Assembly: GCF_020297485.1 (NCBI RefSeq)
Contig: NZ_JAIWZC010000001.1
Span: 4,464,001 to 4,528,000 of the forward strand
From: Enterocloster clostridioformis
GTDB lineage: Bacteria; Bacillota; Clostridia; Lachnospirales; Lachnospiraceae
Length of the DNA stretch: 64,000 nt
Reading direction: 5' to 3'
Below are positions 33,023 to 41,883 of the stretch, in pieces. The translations under genes were made by a program, and so were the position numbers. The notes beneath the pieces are model-generated. The model worked only from the letters and a program-made list of their open reading frames with translations, was not told the DNA's origin and ran no database searches. Each line of letters begins with the position of its first letter. Position 1 is the stretch's first letter.

Positions 33023-34687
33023 TTGATAGACGGTAGTACTTCTTCAACTATTGTTCGCAAGTTAGGAACATTGGAGCATCTTCTGGTCGAACACGGACCG
33101 ACAAGAGATGACGTGATCGCATGGGCAAAAAACGAAGTGAAAATAGAAACCGAAAAATACAAAAAAGAAAAAGAGACAAAAACAGTATTGATCCCTTTCC
33201 ATGCGGACAGGCAGTTAGATCATGATAAACAGAGCTTTTACCGTGGCGGTTATCTTTTCCTTCAATCTGTTTATTATCAGCTGCAGATGAATAAAGTCTG
33301 TCGGAAATTAAAACAAAAATATAAATTCAAATATGATATCAACGCGATCCTTTCCGACCTGATCTACACAAGGATCCTGGAACCCTGCAGTAAGCATTCT
33401 TCCTATAAAGCTTCATCGGAATTTTTAGAGAAACCTTCCTACAAGCTCCATGATGTGTACCGAGCATTGGATGTTCTCGGCGCGGAATGTGATCTTATTC
33501 AGGCGGAAGTCTATAAAAACAGCCATTTCCTTGGTCAGAGAAATGATAAGATCCTTTATTATGACTGCTCGAATTATTACTTCGAGATCGAGCAGGAAGA
33601 TGGCTGTAAAAAATATGGAAAAAGTAAAGAACACAGACCAAACCCCATCATTCAAATGGGACTGTTCATGGACGGGGATGGGATCCCCCTTGCTTTCTCG
33701 CTCTTTCCGGGAAACGCGAATGAGCAGACATCACTGAAACCACTGGAAAAGAAAGTCCTTGGAGATTTTGGATGCCAGAAATTCATTTACTGCAGTGATG
33801 CCGGCCTGGGTTCCGAATCCATCCGGGAGTACAACCATATGGGAGAACGGGCTTATATCGTCACCCAGTCTATCAAGAAGCTGAAGAAGGAAGAAAAGGG
33901 ATGGGCGCTAAATCCCCACGGGTTTAAACGGGTAGCAGATGACACTCCCGTCGACATCACAAAACTGCCGGAAGATGACAAAGGACTTTACTACAAGGAT
34001 GAGCCGTATACCACAAAAAGACTGCATCAGCGTCTGCTCATCACCTATTCCCCAAAATATGCGCTTTATCAGAAGTCTATCCGTGACAAGCAGGTAGAAC
34101 GGGTACAGAAAATGCTAGATTCAGGGAAAGCCAAAAAGAACCGCAGGAACCCCAATGACCCGGCCCGCTTCATCGGAAAAATGGCAGTTACAAAAGAAGG
34201 GGAAGCTGCGGATATCAGACAGTATCTGGATGAGGATAAGATCTCTGAGGAGGCGCAGTATGACGGATTCTATGCAGTATGCACAGATCTTTTGGATGAT
34301 GAGGTCGGTGATATCTTAAAAGTAAGCGAAGGCAGATGGCAGATTGAAGAATGTTTCCGTATCATGAAAACAGATTTTTCTGCCAGACCTGTATATTTAC
34401 AGGAAGAAAACCGGATCAAGGCGCATTTGCTGATCTGCTTTCTTGCGTTGGTCCTCTACCGTTTTCTTGAGAAAAAACTGGGTTCAAAATATACCTGCGA
34501 AGAACTGCTCGACACTCTAAAAGCAATGAATTTTGTGGAGATACAGGAGCAGGGATTTATCCCACTGTATAAACGGGAAGCGATCACGGATGATCTTCAT
34601 GAGGTCTGTGGCTTCCGAACGGATTATCAATTCATAACCAAAAGTAAAATGAGGACCATTCAGAAAAAAAGTAAAGGGAAAGAATAA
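33023..34687 (+). CDS. IS1634-type transposase, 5'-truncated
   Basis: This 554-residue DDE transposase of the IS1634 (IS4 superfamily) kind reads from a TTG. The catalytic acids are visible in ILYYDCSNYYFE, FIYCSDAGLGSES and WQIEECFRIMKTDFSARP (YREK-like region). It enters the family directly at STSSTIVRKLGTLEHL, so the usual first 20-30 residues and an ATG with ribosome binding site are missing. The frame is open back to 32990 without a start. No left inverted repeat was found. A likely right end is the CAAAGACAGGAGTATAG region near 34785. It is probably inactive. Confidence 0.8.
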   Translation: MIDGSTSSTIVRKLGTLEHLLVEHGPTRDDVIAWAKNEVKIETEKYKKEKETKTVLIPFHADRQLDHDKQSFYRGGYLFLQSVYYQLQMNKVCRKLKQKYKFKYDINAILSDLIYTRILEPCSKHSSYKASSEFLEKPSYKLHDVYRALDVLGAECDLIQAEVYKNSHFLGQRNDKILYYDCSNYYFEIEQEDGCKKYGKSKEHRPNPIIQMGLFMDGDGIPLAFSLFPGNANEQTSLKPLEKKVLGDFGCQKFIYCSDAGLGSESIREYNHMGERAYIVTQSIKKLKKEEKGWALNPHGFKRVADDTPVDITKLPEDDKGLYYKDEPYTTKRLHQRLLITYSPKYALYQKSIRDKQVERVQKMLDSGKAKKNRRNPNDPARFIGKMAVTKEGEAADIRQYLDEDKISEEAQYDGFYAVCTDLLDDEVGDILKVSEGRWQIEECFRIMKTDFSARPVYLQEENRIKAHLLICFLALVLYRFLEKKLGSKYTCEELLDTLKAMNFVEIQEQGFIPLYKREAITDDLHEVCGFRTDYQFITKSKMRTIQKKSKGKE

Positions 34688-34854
34688 ATTACTATACTTC
34701 GTGACAACGAAAGAAATCGCTGTAGCCCAGTAAATACAATGGATACAGCAATTTTTTCTTCGTATAACTGTCAAAGACAGGAGTATAGTTTTGTCACTGG
34801 TATAAAAGTATTTGTTGTTCTATAATATAAAAAAACTTGGAGGTAAACATCACT

Positions 34855-35712
34855 TTGAAGAAGAAACTTTTTAAAAATATCATGACCTTTTCTGCATTAT
34901 GTGTGTTGGGAGTAACCGGATGCTCAGATTCCACCCAAGCGTATAGTTCAGGAGAGAGAACAACACAAGAAATTTCACAAACTGCCCCTATGCAGCAAAG
35001 TCAAGAAACAAATGAGGATGAGAACGATACAGAACCTACAGCCAGTGAATCGGTAGGGATTCTCGATAATTTTATGCTGGTTTATGCACAAGCGCACAGC
35101 GCTAGCAGTTCTGTAAGCATTACATATCCGGTATTTCTTGATTCTAAGGCAGAAGAACTAAATTCAATTATACATAGAAAAGTGCAGGAAGTTGGACAGA
35201 TTGATACTGCCCTGTTTTCGCCTGATGCTGCACTAACAGCAGAGTACAAATCGGCTGTTACTCTAAAAAACAGTAAAATTGTAAGTATCATTTTCTGGGG
35301 GGAATCGTCTGTTGACAACAGCCCGGATAAAACAACCAATTTAACTTCTATCAATGTAGATTTACAGTCAATGAAGGAATTAACTTTAAACGATTTGTAT
35401 ACTACAAATGAAGATTTTAAGAAAGTTTTTTTTGAAAAGGCATTCTTCCCAGAAAATCCGATAACTTCTTATGATAAAGAACTATTTCATAATATGTTAC
35501 AATTACAGAGTCCTGAATATCAAACGGTAGATCCGTTTACCATACCAGGCAATGTAATATGTTTTTTAAAACCCGATGGCATTGTGCTAAGTATGCCTTC
35601 GATACATGCAACAGGAAGCGATCATTTTGAAGCACAGATCAATTACAGTGATATACAGAAATTTTATCTGCCAGAACATAACTATTGGGAAAATTGCTAT
35701 TTTAAATATTAA
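34855..35712 (+). CDS. Putative lipoprotein with DUF3298/RsiV-like C-terminal region
   Basis: This 285-residue secreted protein starts with TTG; GGAGG lies 11 nt upstream and TATAAT about 25 nt further up. The signal KKKLFKNIMTFSALCVLGVTGC has a lipobox Cys, followed by a Ser/Thr/Gln/Glu-rich linker. The C-terminal part (INVDLQSMKELTLNDLYT, then ITSYDKELFH and PDGIVLSMPSIHA) resembles DUF4163/DUF3298 domains found in anti-sigma factors and extracytoplasmic sensors. That is a tentative match. It lies inside the repeat-bounded island and is AT-richer than the surrounding core genes, suggesting acquisition. Confidence 0.6.
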   Translation: MKKKLFKNIMTFSALCVLGVTGCSDSTQAYSSGERTTQEISQTAPMQQSQETNEDENDTEPTASESVGILDNFMLVYAQAHSASSSVSITYPVFLDSKAEELNSIIHRKVQEVGQIDTALFSPDAALTAEYKSAVTLKNSKIVSIIFWGESSVDNSPDKTTNLTSINVDLQSMKELTLNDLYTTNEDFKKVFFEKAFFPENPITSYDKELFHNMLQLQSPEYQTVDPFTIPGNVICFLKPDGIVLSMPSIHATGSDHFEAQINYSDIQKFYLPEHNYWENCYFKY

Positions 35713-35731
35713 GAAGGTAATTTCCAGGGGT

Positions 35732-35760
35732 TTGATTAGATTTGGGGGTTATGCTATACT
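35732..35760 (+). promoter_or_regulatory. Promoter of a structured leader and small ORF
   Basis: TTGATT (35732-35737) and TATACT (35755-35760) are 17 nt apart. The predicted transcript runs into a GAGCAGCCA...TGGCTGCTC hairpin (35799-35832) and then the 40-codon ORF. Confidence 0.6.
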
Positions 35761-35920
35761 ACAGACAGATGAAATCCGGAAGACATCAGGGCACGAAAAT
35801 AGAGCAGCCAGAACTTTGGTCGGCGATGGCTGCTCCACACTCATAAACGGTGACTCATAGTGATATCACAAGCTTAATATATCACGTAGGCCACCCGATT
35901 TCAAGGAGGTTTGATATGTT

Positions 35921-36043
35921 ATGGCATGTAAAGTATTAAGCAAAGAACAGATGAAGGCTCAGATTATTGAGTGGATGGACAGCGATGCGGTTATAGAGCG
36001 GGTCTACTATTTAATAATCGGATTAAAAGGAATACCTTTGTAA
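35921..36043 (+). CDS. Small ORF of 40 codons, function unknown
   Basis: The predicted product is MACKVLSKEQMKAQIIEWMD followed by a hydrophobic ERVYYLIIGLKGIPL end: an amphipathic helix and a short apolar tail. AAGGAGG lies 11 nt upstream. An overlapping ATG at 35915 has better spacing but codes only seven residues in another frame, which could act as a leader. A promoter, a 160-nt structured leader and a terminator surround it, so it forms an independent cassette. I do not recognise a family. Confidence 0.45.
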   Translation: MACKVLSKEQMKAQIIEWMDSDAVIERVYYLIIGLKGIPL

Positions 36044-36052
36044 AAAATGCTG

Positions 36053-36078
36053 GGGAGTGCCTAAAATGGGCGCTCCCT
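36053..36078 (+). terminator. Terminator of the small ORF cassette
   Basis: GGGAGTGCC and GGGCGCTCCC pair around TAAAAT; TTATCTG follows. The T-run is weak. Confidence 0.6.
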
Positions 36079-36127
36079 TATCTGATATATTAGTCATTGT
36101 CAATCGGCCTCAAACGGGATATAATTT

Positions 36128-36150
36128 TTGTTACTAATTTGTTACTAATT
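36128..36150 (+). repeat. Right direct repeat of the 3.5-kb island
   Basis: This is an exact copy of the 23 bp at 32621-32643 in the same orientation, 3,507 bp away. It lies just outside the small ORF cassette and 158 bp before fbp. Confidence 0.55.
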
Positions 36151-36221
36151 GAGCGATTCTTGCATATTCTCACAAGGTACTAAATATTGAATTTATAAGG
36201 CTTACGGCTTTCTTAAATTGT

Positions 36222-36250
36222 TTGTAAATTGGAAAAATTTATGTTACTAT
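36222..36250 (+). promoter_or_regulatory. fbp promoter
   Basis: TTGTAA (36222-36227) and TACTAT (36245-36250) are 17 nt apart, 36 nt before the fbp start. The -10 region lies in the 18-bp sequence repeated at 32559. Confidence 0.55.
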
Positions 36251-36285
36251 AACTTTAAATAAAATGCAATTGGGATTGGGGGAAT

Positions 36286-38229
36286 ATGATGATGAGGGAT
36301 TTGGCATATCTTAAGCTCCTGGCAAAAGAATACCCCACAGTTAAGGAAGCTACCAGCGAAATTGTCAATCTGACAGCAATTTGCAGCCTTCCGAAGGGAA
36401 CAGAATATTTTTTCAGCGATTTGCACGGGGAATATGAGGCATTCATACACCTGCTGCGGTCTTCATCCGGTATCACCAGGGAGAAAATCAGGGAGACCTT
36501 CGGCCACCTGATTCCGGAGGAGGAGCAGGTACAGCTGGCCAACCTGATTTATTATCCGGAGCGGAGTCTGGCCCGTATGATGAAGCAGGGGCACTACACC
36601 GAGGACTGGCAGAAAATCACCATCTACCGCCTGGTACAGAGCTGCAAGGAGGTGTCCTCCAAGTACACCCGTTCCAAGGTGCGCAAGAAGATGCCCAAGG
36701 AATTTGCCTACATCATTGACGAACTGCTTCATGTGGACTACAACGACGATAACAAGAAACTGTACTATAATGAAATCATACACTCCATCATTGAAAATGA
36801 CACGGCGGACAAGTTCATCATTGCCCTGTGCCATCTGATTCAGAACCTGACCATTGACAACCTGCACATCATAGGAGACATCTATGACAGGGGCCCCAGG
36901 GCGGACATTATCATGAATGAGCTCATGTGCTTCCACGATGTGGACATACAGTGGGGGAATCATGACATCTCGTGGATGGGAGCGGCCACAGGGAATCTGG
37001 CCTGTATCTGCAATGTGCTGCGCATTGCCATCAGCTACAACAGCTTCGATGTGCTGGAGGACGGTTACGGCATCAATCTGAGGCCGCTCTCCATGTTTGC
37101 GGCCAAGGTATACCAGGAAGACCCCTGCGCGCGGTTCATGCCCAAGATTCTGGACGAGAACATTTACGATGCGGTGGACCCTGGCCTGGCGGCCAAGATG
37201 CACAAGGCCATTGCCGTGATTCAGTTTAAGGTGGAGGGCGCCATGATTAAGCGCCATCCGGAGTATGAGATGGATAACAGGGTCCTGCTGTCCAACGTTG
37301 ACTTTGAGAAGGGGACCGTGGTCATTGACGGTAAGACATTTCCCATGCTGGACATGAATTTCCCCACCGTGGACCCAAAGAATCCCCTGGAGCTCAGCCG
37401 CGGGGAGAAGGAGCTTCTGCGCACCCTGCAGGCGTCCTTTAAACATGGGGAACTGCTGCACAAGCATATAAGGTTCCTGTACTCTCATGGGGCAATTTAT
37501 AAATGTTATAATTCCAACCTCCTTTACCATGGCTGTATTCCCATGAAAAAGGACGGTTCTTTTGATACCATCACCATGAACGGGGTATCCTATGGCGGGA
37601 AGGAGCTGATGGACTTCTTTAACCAGCAGGTTCAGAATGCCTATTTCATGCCCGAGGGGACGCCCGGAAAGGAGCAGGCCATGGATATGATGTGGTATCT
37701 GTGGTGCGGGGCAAAATCCCCTGTGTTCGGCAAGGATAAGATGACTACCTTTGAACATTACTTTGTGGAGGACAAATCCACCCATAAGGAAGTGATGAAC
37801 CCCTACTACCAGTTGAGCCTGAAGGAAGAATTCTGCAACCGTCTGCTGGAGGAATTCAGGCTTCCCGTGGAGGGATCCCACATCATCAACGGCCATGTGC
37901 CTGTTAAGCTTAAGGATGGCGAGAAGCCCATGAAGGCGGGCGGCAAGCTGTTCATCATTGACGGCGGTCTGTCCAAGGCATACCAGAGCACCACGGGCAT
38001 TGCGGGGTATACCCTGATTTATAATTCACATCACCTGGCCCTGGCGGAGCACAGGCCCTTTGACCCAAAGAAAGAGAGTACGCCCAGGGTATCCGTGGTG
38101 GAAAAGGTAAAGAGCAGGGTGATGGTGGCTGATACGGATAAAGGAAAAGAATTAAAAGGACAGATAGCCGATTTGAAGGAGCTGGTAGCTGCTTACAGAG
38201 AGGGAACGATTAAGGAAAGGGTTGAGTAA
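36286..38229 (+). CDS. fbp: Class III fructose-1,6-bisphosphatase
   Basis: This enzyme removes the 1-phosphate of fructose-1,6-bisphosphate in gluconeogenesis. The 647 residues are normal for the Firmicutes-type (FBPase class 3) enzyme. The calcineurin-like metal motifs are intact: FSDLHGEYEAF, GDIYDRGPRAD and WGNHDISWMGAA, with a late HIINGHVPVK. TGGGGGAAT precedes the first of three ATG codons. It is followed by, and shares one base (TAATG) with, a DUF1700 gene, so the two are co-transcribed. No damage is seen, unlike the accessory genes around it. Confidence 0.95.
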   Translation: MMMRDLAYLKLLAKEYPTVKEATSEIVNLTAICSLPKGTEYFFSDLHGEYEAFIHLLRSSSGITREKIRETFGHLIPEEEQVQLANLIYYPERSLARMMKQGHYTEDWQKITIYRLVQSCKEVSSKYTRSKVRKKMPKEFAYIIDELLHVDYNDDNKKLYYNEIIHSIIENDTADKFIIALCHLIQNLTIDNLHIIGDIYDRGPRADIIMNELMCFHDVDIQWGNHDISWMGAATGNLACICNVLRIAISYNSFDVLEDGYGINLRPLSMFAAKVYQEDPCARFMPKILDENIYDAVDPGLAAKMHKAIAVIQFKVEGAMIKRHPEYEMDNRVLLSNVDFEKGTVVIDGKTFPMLDMNFPTVDPKNPLELSRGEKELLRTLQASFKHGELLHKHIRFLYSHGAIYKCYNSNLLYHGCIPMKKDGSFDTITMNGVSYGGKELMDFFNQQVQNAYFMPEGTPGKEQAMDMMWYLWCGAKSPVFGKDKMTTFEHYFVEDKSTHKEVMNPYYQLSLKEEFCNRLLEEFRLPVEGSHIINGHVPVKLKDGEKPMKAGGKLFIIDGGLSKAYQSTTGIAGYTLIYNSHHLALAEHRPFDPKKESTPRVSVVEKVKSRVMVADTDKGKELKGQIADLKELVAAYREGTIKERVE

Positions 38230-38732
38230 TGAGCAGGACAGAATTTTTGCAGGGACTAAAAAGTGAGCTGGAAGGACGGGTACCTTATTCCGTCATACAG
38301 GAGAATTTGCGGTATTATGACTCCTATATTATGGAGGAGGCTGCCAAGGGCCAGACAGAGGATGAGGTCATAGAGAGTCTGGGCGGCCCAAGAATCATTG
38401 CCAGGACCATAGTGGATGCTGCCCTTGACACCGAGGACAGGCCGGATGGGTTTGATTCCTTTGAATCAGAGTCCGCCTACCGGACAGGGGCAGCAGGAAG
38501 CAGCCAGGAAGAACGGGAACCGTTCAGGGGAAGAAAACCGGAGGTCCATTATGTGGACTTCAGCAAGTGGTATGTCAGACTCATTGCCGGGCTGGTAGTA
38601 TTCCTGGTCATATTCCTGGTGATGACCGTGTTCTTTGGCATCATGGGACTAGCTGGCTGGATTCTGTCCTATATATGGCCGGTGCTGCTGGTTATGCTGG
38701 CCGTGTGGATGTTCAGGGGACCCAGAAGATAA
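38229..38732 (+). CDS. DUF1700 family membrane protein
   Basis: This 167-residue protein has a conserved cytoplasmic N-terminus (RTEFLQGLKSELEGRVP, YYDSYIMEEAAKGQTEDEVI, LGGPRIIARTI), which is the DUF1700 signature. A charged linker and two membrane helices follow at about residues 120-163. DUF1700 proteins often pair with PadR-type regulators or envelope-stress modules; here the partner is fbp, whose stop overlaps its start. The function is unknown. Confidence 0.8.
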   Translation: MSRTEFLQGLKSELEGRVPYSVIQENLRYYDSYIMEEAAKGQTEDEVIESLGGPRIIARTIVDAALDTEDRPDGFDSFESESAYRTGAAGSSQEEREPFRGRKPEVHYVDFSKWYVRLIAGLVVFLVIFLVMTVFFGIMGLAGWILSYIWPVLLVMLAVWMFRGPRR

Positions 38733-38753
38733 TCAGGAGCTGACATTACGCTG

Positions 38754-38811
38754 ATATGGCAGAAGCATATGGCAGGGTGCATATGGCAGGAGCTGTTAAA
38801 AAACAGCTCCT
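38754..38811 (+). terminator. Short repeats and terminator after the fbp operon
   Basis: ATATGGCAG occurs three times at 13-14 nt spacing (38754, 38767, 38781). The last copy leads into AGGAGCTGTT and AACAGCTCCT (38788-38811), a perfect stem followed by TTTTTCTT, a clear intrinsic terminator. Confidence 0.85.
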
Positions 38812-38816
38812 TTTTC

Positions 38817-38845
38817 TTGACAAAAATGTGAATAAATAATATACT
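38817..38845 (+). promoter_or_regulatory. Promoter of the first NlpC/P60 gene
   Basis: Consensus TTGACA (38817-38822) and TATACT (38840-38845) with a 17-nt spacer start right after the preceding terminator. Confidence 0.8.
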
Positions 38846-38896
38846 GATTTCAATAAACGTAATATTTGTGTAATATTTACATTTTCAGGAAAATAG

Positions 38897-39637
38897 ATGG
38901 AAGTTAGGAGAATCAGCGTGAACATAAGGGGATTAGGGAAAGGAATCATAAAGATATCAGGGCTTATGTGCCTGTGTGCAGGGCTGTGGGTGATGAGCCC
39001 CATGGACAGCCAGGCAGCCGTAAAGAAGGCAGAGATTCGGACCCGGTCCTCCTATGTGGTGAAGATAGAGGCGCCCTCCGTGGACGTACACAGAAGTGCC
39101 AGCCAAGATTCGGCCAGACAGGGCCAGGTCATGAGGGGCCAGACCTATGAAGTGCTGGGAAGAACGCAACAGGGCTGGGTCAGGATCCGAACCGGCGGAA
39201 GGGAAGGATACATAAAGACCTCCGGCAATGCCACAGTGGTGGAAAAAGCCCATGAAACCGTGGATGAGGATGCCAAGATGCGCCGTCAGGTAGTGGAATA
39301 TGCCCTTCAGTTTGTGGGTGGCCGTTACCAGTACGGCGGTGTGGACCCCAATAAGGGTGTGGACTGCTCCGGCTTTACCAGATATGTGCTGGGCAAGGCA
39401 GCTTCCATAAATCTCCCCCATTCATCCACCGGACAGTCCTCATACGGCAAGGTCGTAACAGAGGACCAGATGCAGCCGGGAGATCTGCTGTTTTACGCCG
39501 GGGGCGGGGGCATCAATCATGTGGCCCTGTACATAGGCGATGGGGAAGTGGTGCATGCATCCACAGAAAAGACAGGAATCAAGACCTCCCCATATGATTA
39601 CAGAAAGCCAGTTAAGATTGTAAGCCTGCTGTCCTGA
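38897..39637 (+). CDS. Secreted SH3-NlpC/P60 cell-wall hydrolase (first paralogue)
   Basis: This exported peptidoglycan hydrolase has 246 residues: a signal peptide (to about residue 40, ending MDSQA), one bacterial SH3 domain (VKIEAPSVDVHRS to GNATVVEK) and a C-terminal NlpC/P60 domain. The catalytic Cys lies in VDCSGFTRY, the His in INHVALYIGDG, and a supporting His in VVHAS. A GTG at 38918 after GGAGAATCAGC is a plausible alternative start that removes seven residues. The same architecture recurs about 4.4 kb downstream. It most likely cleaves gamma-D-Glu bonds in the peptide stem. Confidence 0.87.
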   Translation: MEVRRISVNIRGLGKGIIKISGLMCLCAGLWVMSPMDSQAAVKKAEIRTRSSYVVKIEAPSVDVHRSASQDSARQGQVMRGQTYEVLGRTQQGWVRIRTGGREGYIKTSGNATVVEKAHETVDEDAKMRRQVVEYALQFVGGRYQYGGVDPNKGVDCSGFTRYVLGKAASINLPHSSTGQSSYGKVVTEDQMQPGDLLFYAGGGGINHVALYIGDGEVVHASTEKTGIKTSPYDYRKPVKIVSLLS

Positions 39638-39654
39638 GACAGCGGGCTTTTTTT
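39622..39654 (+). terminator. Terminator overlapping the end of the first NlpC/P60 gene
   Basis: AAGCCTGCTGTC and GACAGCGGGCTT pair around CTGA and are followed by T7. A group II intron starts 14 nt beyond. Confidence 0.88.
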
Positions 39655-39667
39655 CTTGTATTATAGG

Positions 39668-41568
39668 GTGCGCCCAGCTAAGGGCTTGAAATTTAGTGGG
39701 TGAGAGTCCCACGGTGTAAGGTACAAGCTATACCGCATCAAGCGAGTCTTGGGTGGACAGCAGCGATGTTGCCTGCTAAGCGTAGACAGCGGGATTGCAG
39801 GGCATAGCCGTATATAGCTTCGATATTAAAATGAAATTGGGAAGGCAGAAGTGCTCCTATACACTGAAAGCAACACAGCTGTAGTCGTTAAGAGCGAGAA
39901 TGCAGCTGCTTCCCCGGGGTTTTAAGGCTGGTCATGTAATCAAGGATTTTAAGTCAACTGGGGAGGTCTGCCAGGCTCCGGGCAGGTTGCGTAAGCCCGG
40001 TATACGGAACAACGGTAGAAAGGAGAACCGTAAATGGCCGGCAGAAGTCGGATGGCCGAATAGTACACAGCAAAAAAAAGCGGTGGAAGTCGAGAGAGAC
40101 CTGTCCTCGCAGGTCAGCCATGCAAAGTCATATCAAAGAGGAAACATAATCTGTACGCAGAGACAGGAGAAATTATGGAAACGAAATTGGCGAGAATATC
40201 ACAGTTGTCAAGCGAACATCCGGAAATGGTATTTACGTCCATAGGGCATCTGATTAATAAAGAGTTACTGAAAGAATGCCACAAGGAGATGGATGGAAAG
40301 AAAGCGGTAGGAATTGATGGAATTACCAAAGAGGACTACGAAGTAAATTTGGAAGAAAACTTAGATGAATTAATCAGGAAAATGAAGAAGAAGGCATACA
40401 AGCCCAAACCGGCAAAACGGGTGGAAATACCAAAAGAAAATGGAAAGACCCGCCCGCTCAGTATATCCTGCTATGAGGATAAGTTAGTACAGGAAGCGCT
40501 AAGGCGAATACTGGAAGCAGTGTTCGAGCCCCATTTCTACGAAGAAATGATGGGATTCCGCCCAGGAAGGAACTGCCACATGGCATTAAGGAGACTGAAT
40601 GGGATGCTGGAAAGGGAAAAGACGAATTGGGTGCTGGACGCAGACATTAAAGGGTTTTTCGACCATTTAGACCATGAATGGATAGTAAAGTTCATAGAAT
40701 CGCGGATAAAAGACCCGACCATTATCAGACTGGTAAGACGGATGCTGAAAGCGGGAATCATGAGAGATTTCAGATATGAGGAGACAGAAGAAGGGGCAGG
40801 CCAAGGCTCGGACTGCTCCCCGGTCATAGCCAATATATATATGCACTATGTGCTGATATGGTGGTTCAGGGAGAAAGTACAGCCAGTGATGAGAGGATAT
40901 GCGGGGCTGGTAGTCTATGCGGATGATTTTGTGGGATGCTTCCAATATAAATCAGATGCAGAAATATTTTATGAACACTTAAAGCGCAGAATGAAGTACT
41001 TTGGACTAGAATTGGAGGAAAGCAAGACAAGGTTGATTGAATTTGGCCGATTCGCAGAAAGTAACCGGAAAGACCGGGGAAAAGGGAGGCCGGAGACGTT
41101 CACATTCCTGGGATTCACGCATTACTGTTCGCATGGCAGGACGGGAAAGTTCAGAGTAAAGAGGAAAACCAGTAAGAAAAAGCTTGCAAAGAAAAGCAGG
41201 GAAATAAACGCCATGATAAGAGACATGAGGTTTCTGGAGATAAACAGGATAGTAAAGAAACTAAATGAAGTACTGACTGGTTATTATCATTATTACGGAA
41301 TTACTGACAATTCAAGAAGCCTGAACTCATTCAATAATGTGGTATGGTTTAGGTTATTCTACTGGCTGAACAGAAGAAGTCAGAGAAGGAGCTATACGAA
41401 GGAAGGATATAAGGAACTAATGAGACAGTTCCCGCTTGTGCGGCCACGTATTTATGTCAGTATATACGGATAACTGTAGATGTATTAGCTTTGCAGGGAG
41501 CCGGATGCGGGAAAGCTGCATGTCCGGTTCTGAGAGGGGTAAGCCCTGTAAGGGGCTTACCTACTTAC
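39668..41568 (+). mobile_element. Second type of group II intron
   Basis: This element of about 1.9 kb begins GTGCGCCCAGC and ends near CTACTTAC. A classical domain V (GAGCCGGATGCGG...GTCCGGTTC, AGC triad) and a domain VI stem (GGTAAGCCC/GGGGCTTACC) follow the protein gene. About 500 nt of ribozyme domains precede that gene, so 39638-40174 holds no other gene. It is unrelated in sequence to the triple array beyond the GTGCGCCC start. It sits 14 nt behind an intrinsic terminator. Confidence 0.88.
40175..41473 (+). CDS. ltrA: Group II intron reverse transcriptase/maturase (second type)
   Basis: This 432-residue intron-encoded protein has the reverse transcriptase motifs GIDGITKEDYE, FRPGRNCHMAL, LDADIKGFFDHLDHEW and catalytic VVYADDFVG near residue 247. 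In place of the common PQGG motif it has EGAGQGSDCSPVIANIY, marking a different intron lineage from the triple array. A maturase region follows (LTGYYHYYGITDNSRSL). No endonuclease domain is present. ACAGGAGAAATT precedes the ATG. It appears intact. Confidence 0.9.
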   Translation: METKLARISQLSSEHPEMVFTSIGHLINKELLKECHKEMDGKKAVGIDGITKEDYEVNLEENLDELIRKMKKKAYKPKPAKRVEIPKENGKTRPLSISCYEDKLVQEALRRILEAVFEPHFYEEMMGFRPGRNCHMALRRLNGMLEREKTNWVLDADIKGFFDHLDHEWIVKFIESRIKDPTIIRLVRRMLKAGIMRDFRYEETEEGAGQGSDCSPVIANIYMHYVLIWWFREKVQPVMRGYAGLVVYADDFVGCFQYKSDAEIFYEHLKRRMKYFGLELEESKTRLIEFGRFAESNRKDRGKGRPETFTFLGFTHYCSHGRTGKFRVKRKTSKKKLAKKSREINAMIRDMRFLEINRIVKKLNEVLTGYYHYYGITDNSRSLNSFNNVVWFRLFYWLNRRSQRRSYTKEGYKELMRQFPLVRPRIYVSIYG

Positions 41569-41642
41569 CAAAGTCCTTGCTGAAATAAAGTTATGTAAAC
41601 TAATGATTCTGCCAAAGGAGGGTATAGAAAACAGACGGTGAT

Positions 41643-41828
41643 TTAGAACAGGTCGATATAGAACCCTTCTTCCCATCCATCATCGTCGAGGTCGTCATCT
41701 TCAGTTAAAAAGTAATGCATATCCAATAAATCAGAATCGGTCATATTTCTGACCAGTTTGGGTGTCATTCCTTCTGGAGGATTTTTGATGTATTTTTGTC
41801 TGAGTTCATCCACATATCTTTGATTCAT
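41643..41828 (-). CDS. Small acidic protein downstream of the IS91 transposase
   Basis: This 61-residue protein reads MNQRYVDELRQKYIKNPPEG and has a strongly acidic end (EDDDLDDDGWEEG). GGGAGGCAG precedes the ATG; that site lies inside the perfect CTCCCATCTG/CAGATGGGAG stem at 41839-41877. It follows the transposase on the same strand by 55 nt and is probably a passenger or accessory gene of the element. No family is recognised. Confidence 0.55.
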   Translation of the reverse strand: MNQRYVDELRQKYIKNPPEGMTPKLVRNMTDSDLLDMHYFLTEDDDLDDDGWEEGFYIDLF

Positions 41829-41883
41829 TTGCAACTGCCTCCCATCTGTAATAAATGTAGTATGAAGCAGATGGGAGAGAAAG

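Noticed and set aside
36463..37896. 477-codon minus-strand ORF
   Set aside because: It is an antisense shadow of the fbp gene with no start signals or known motifs.
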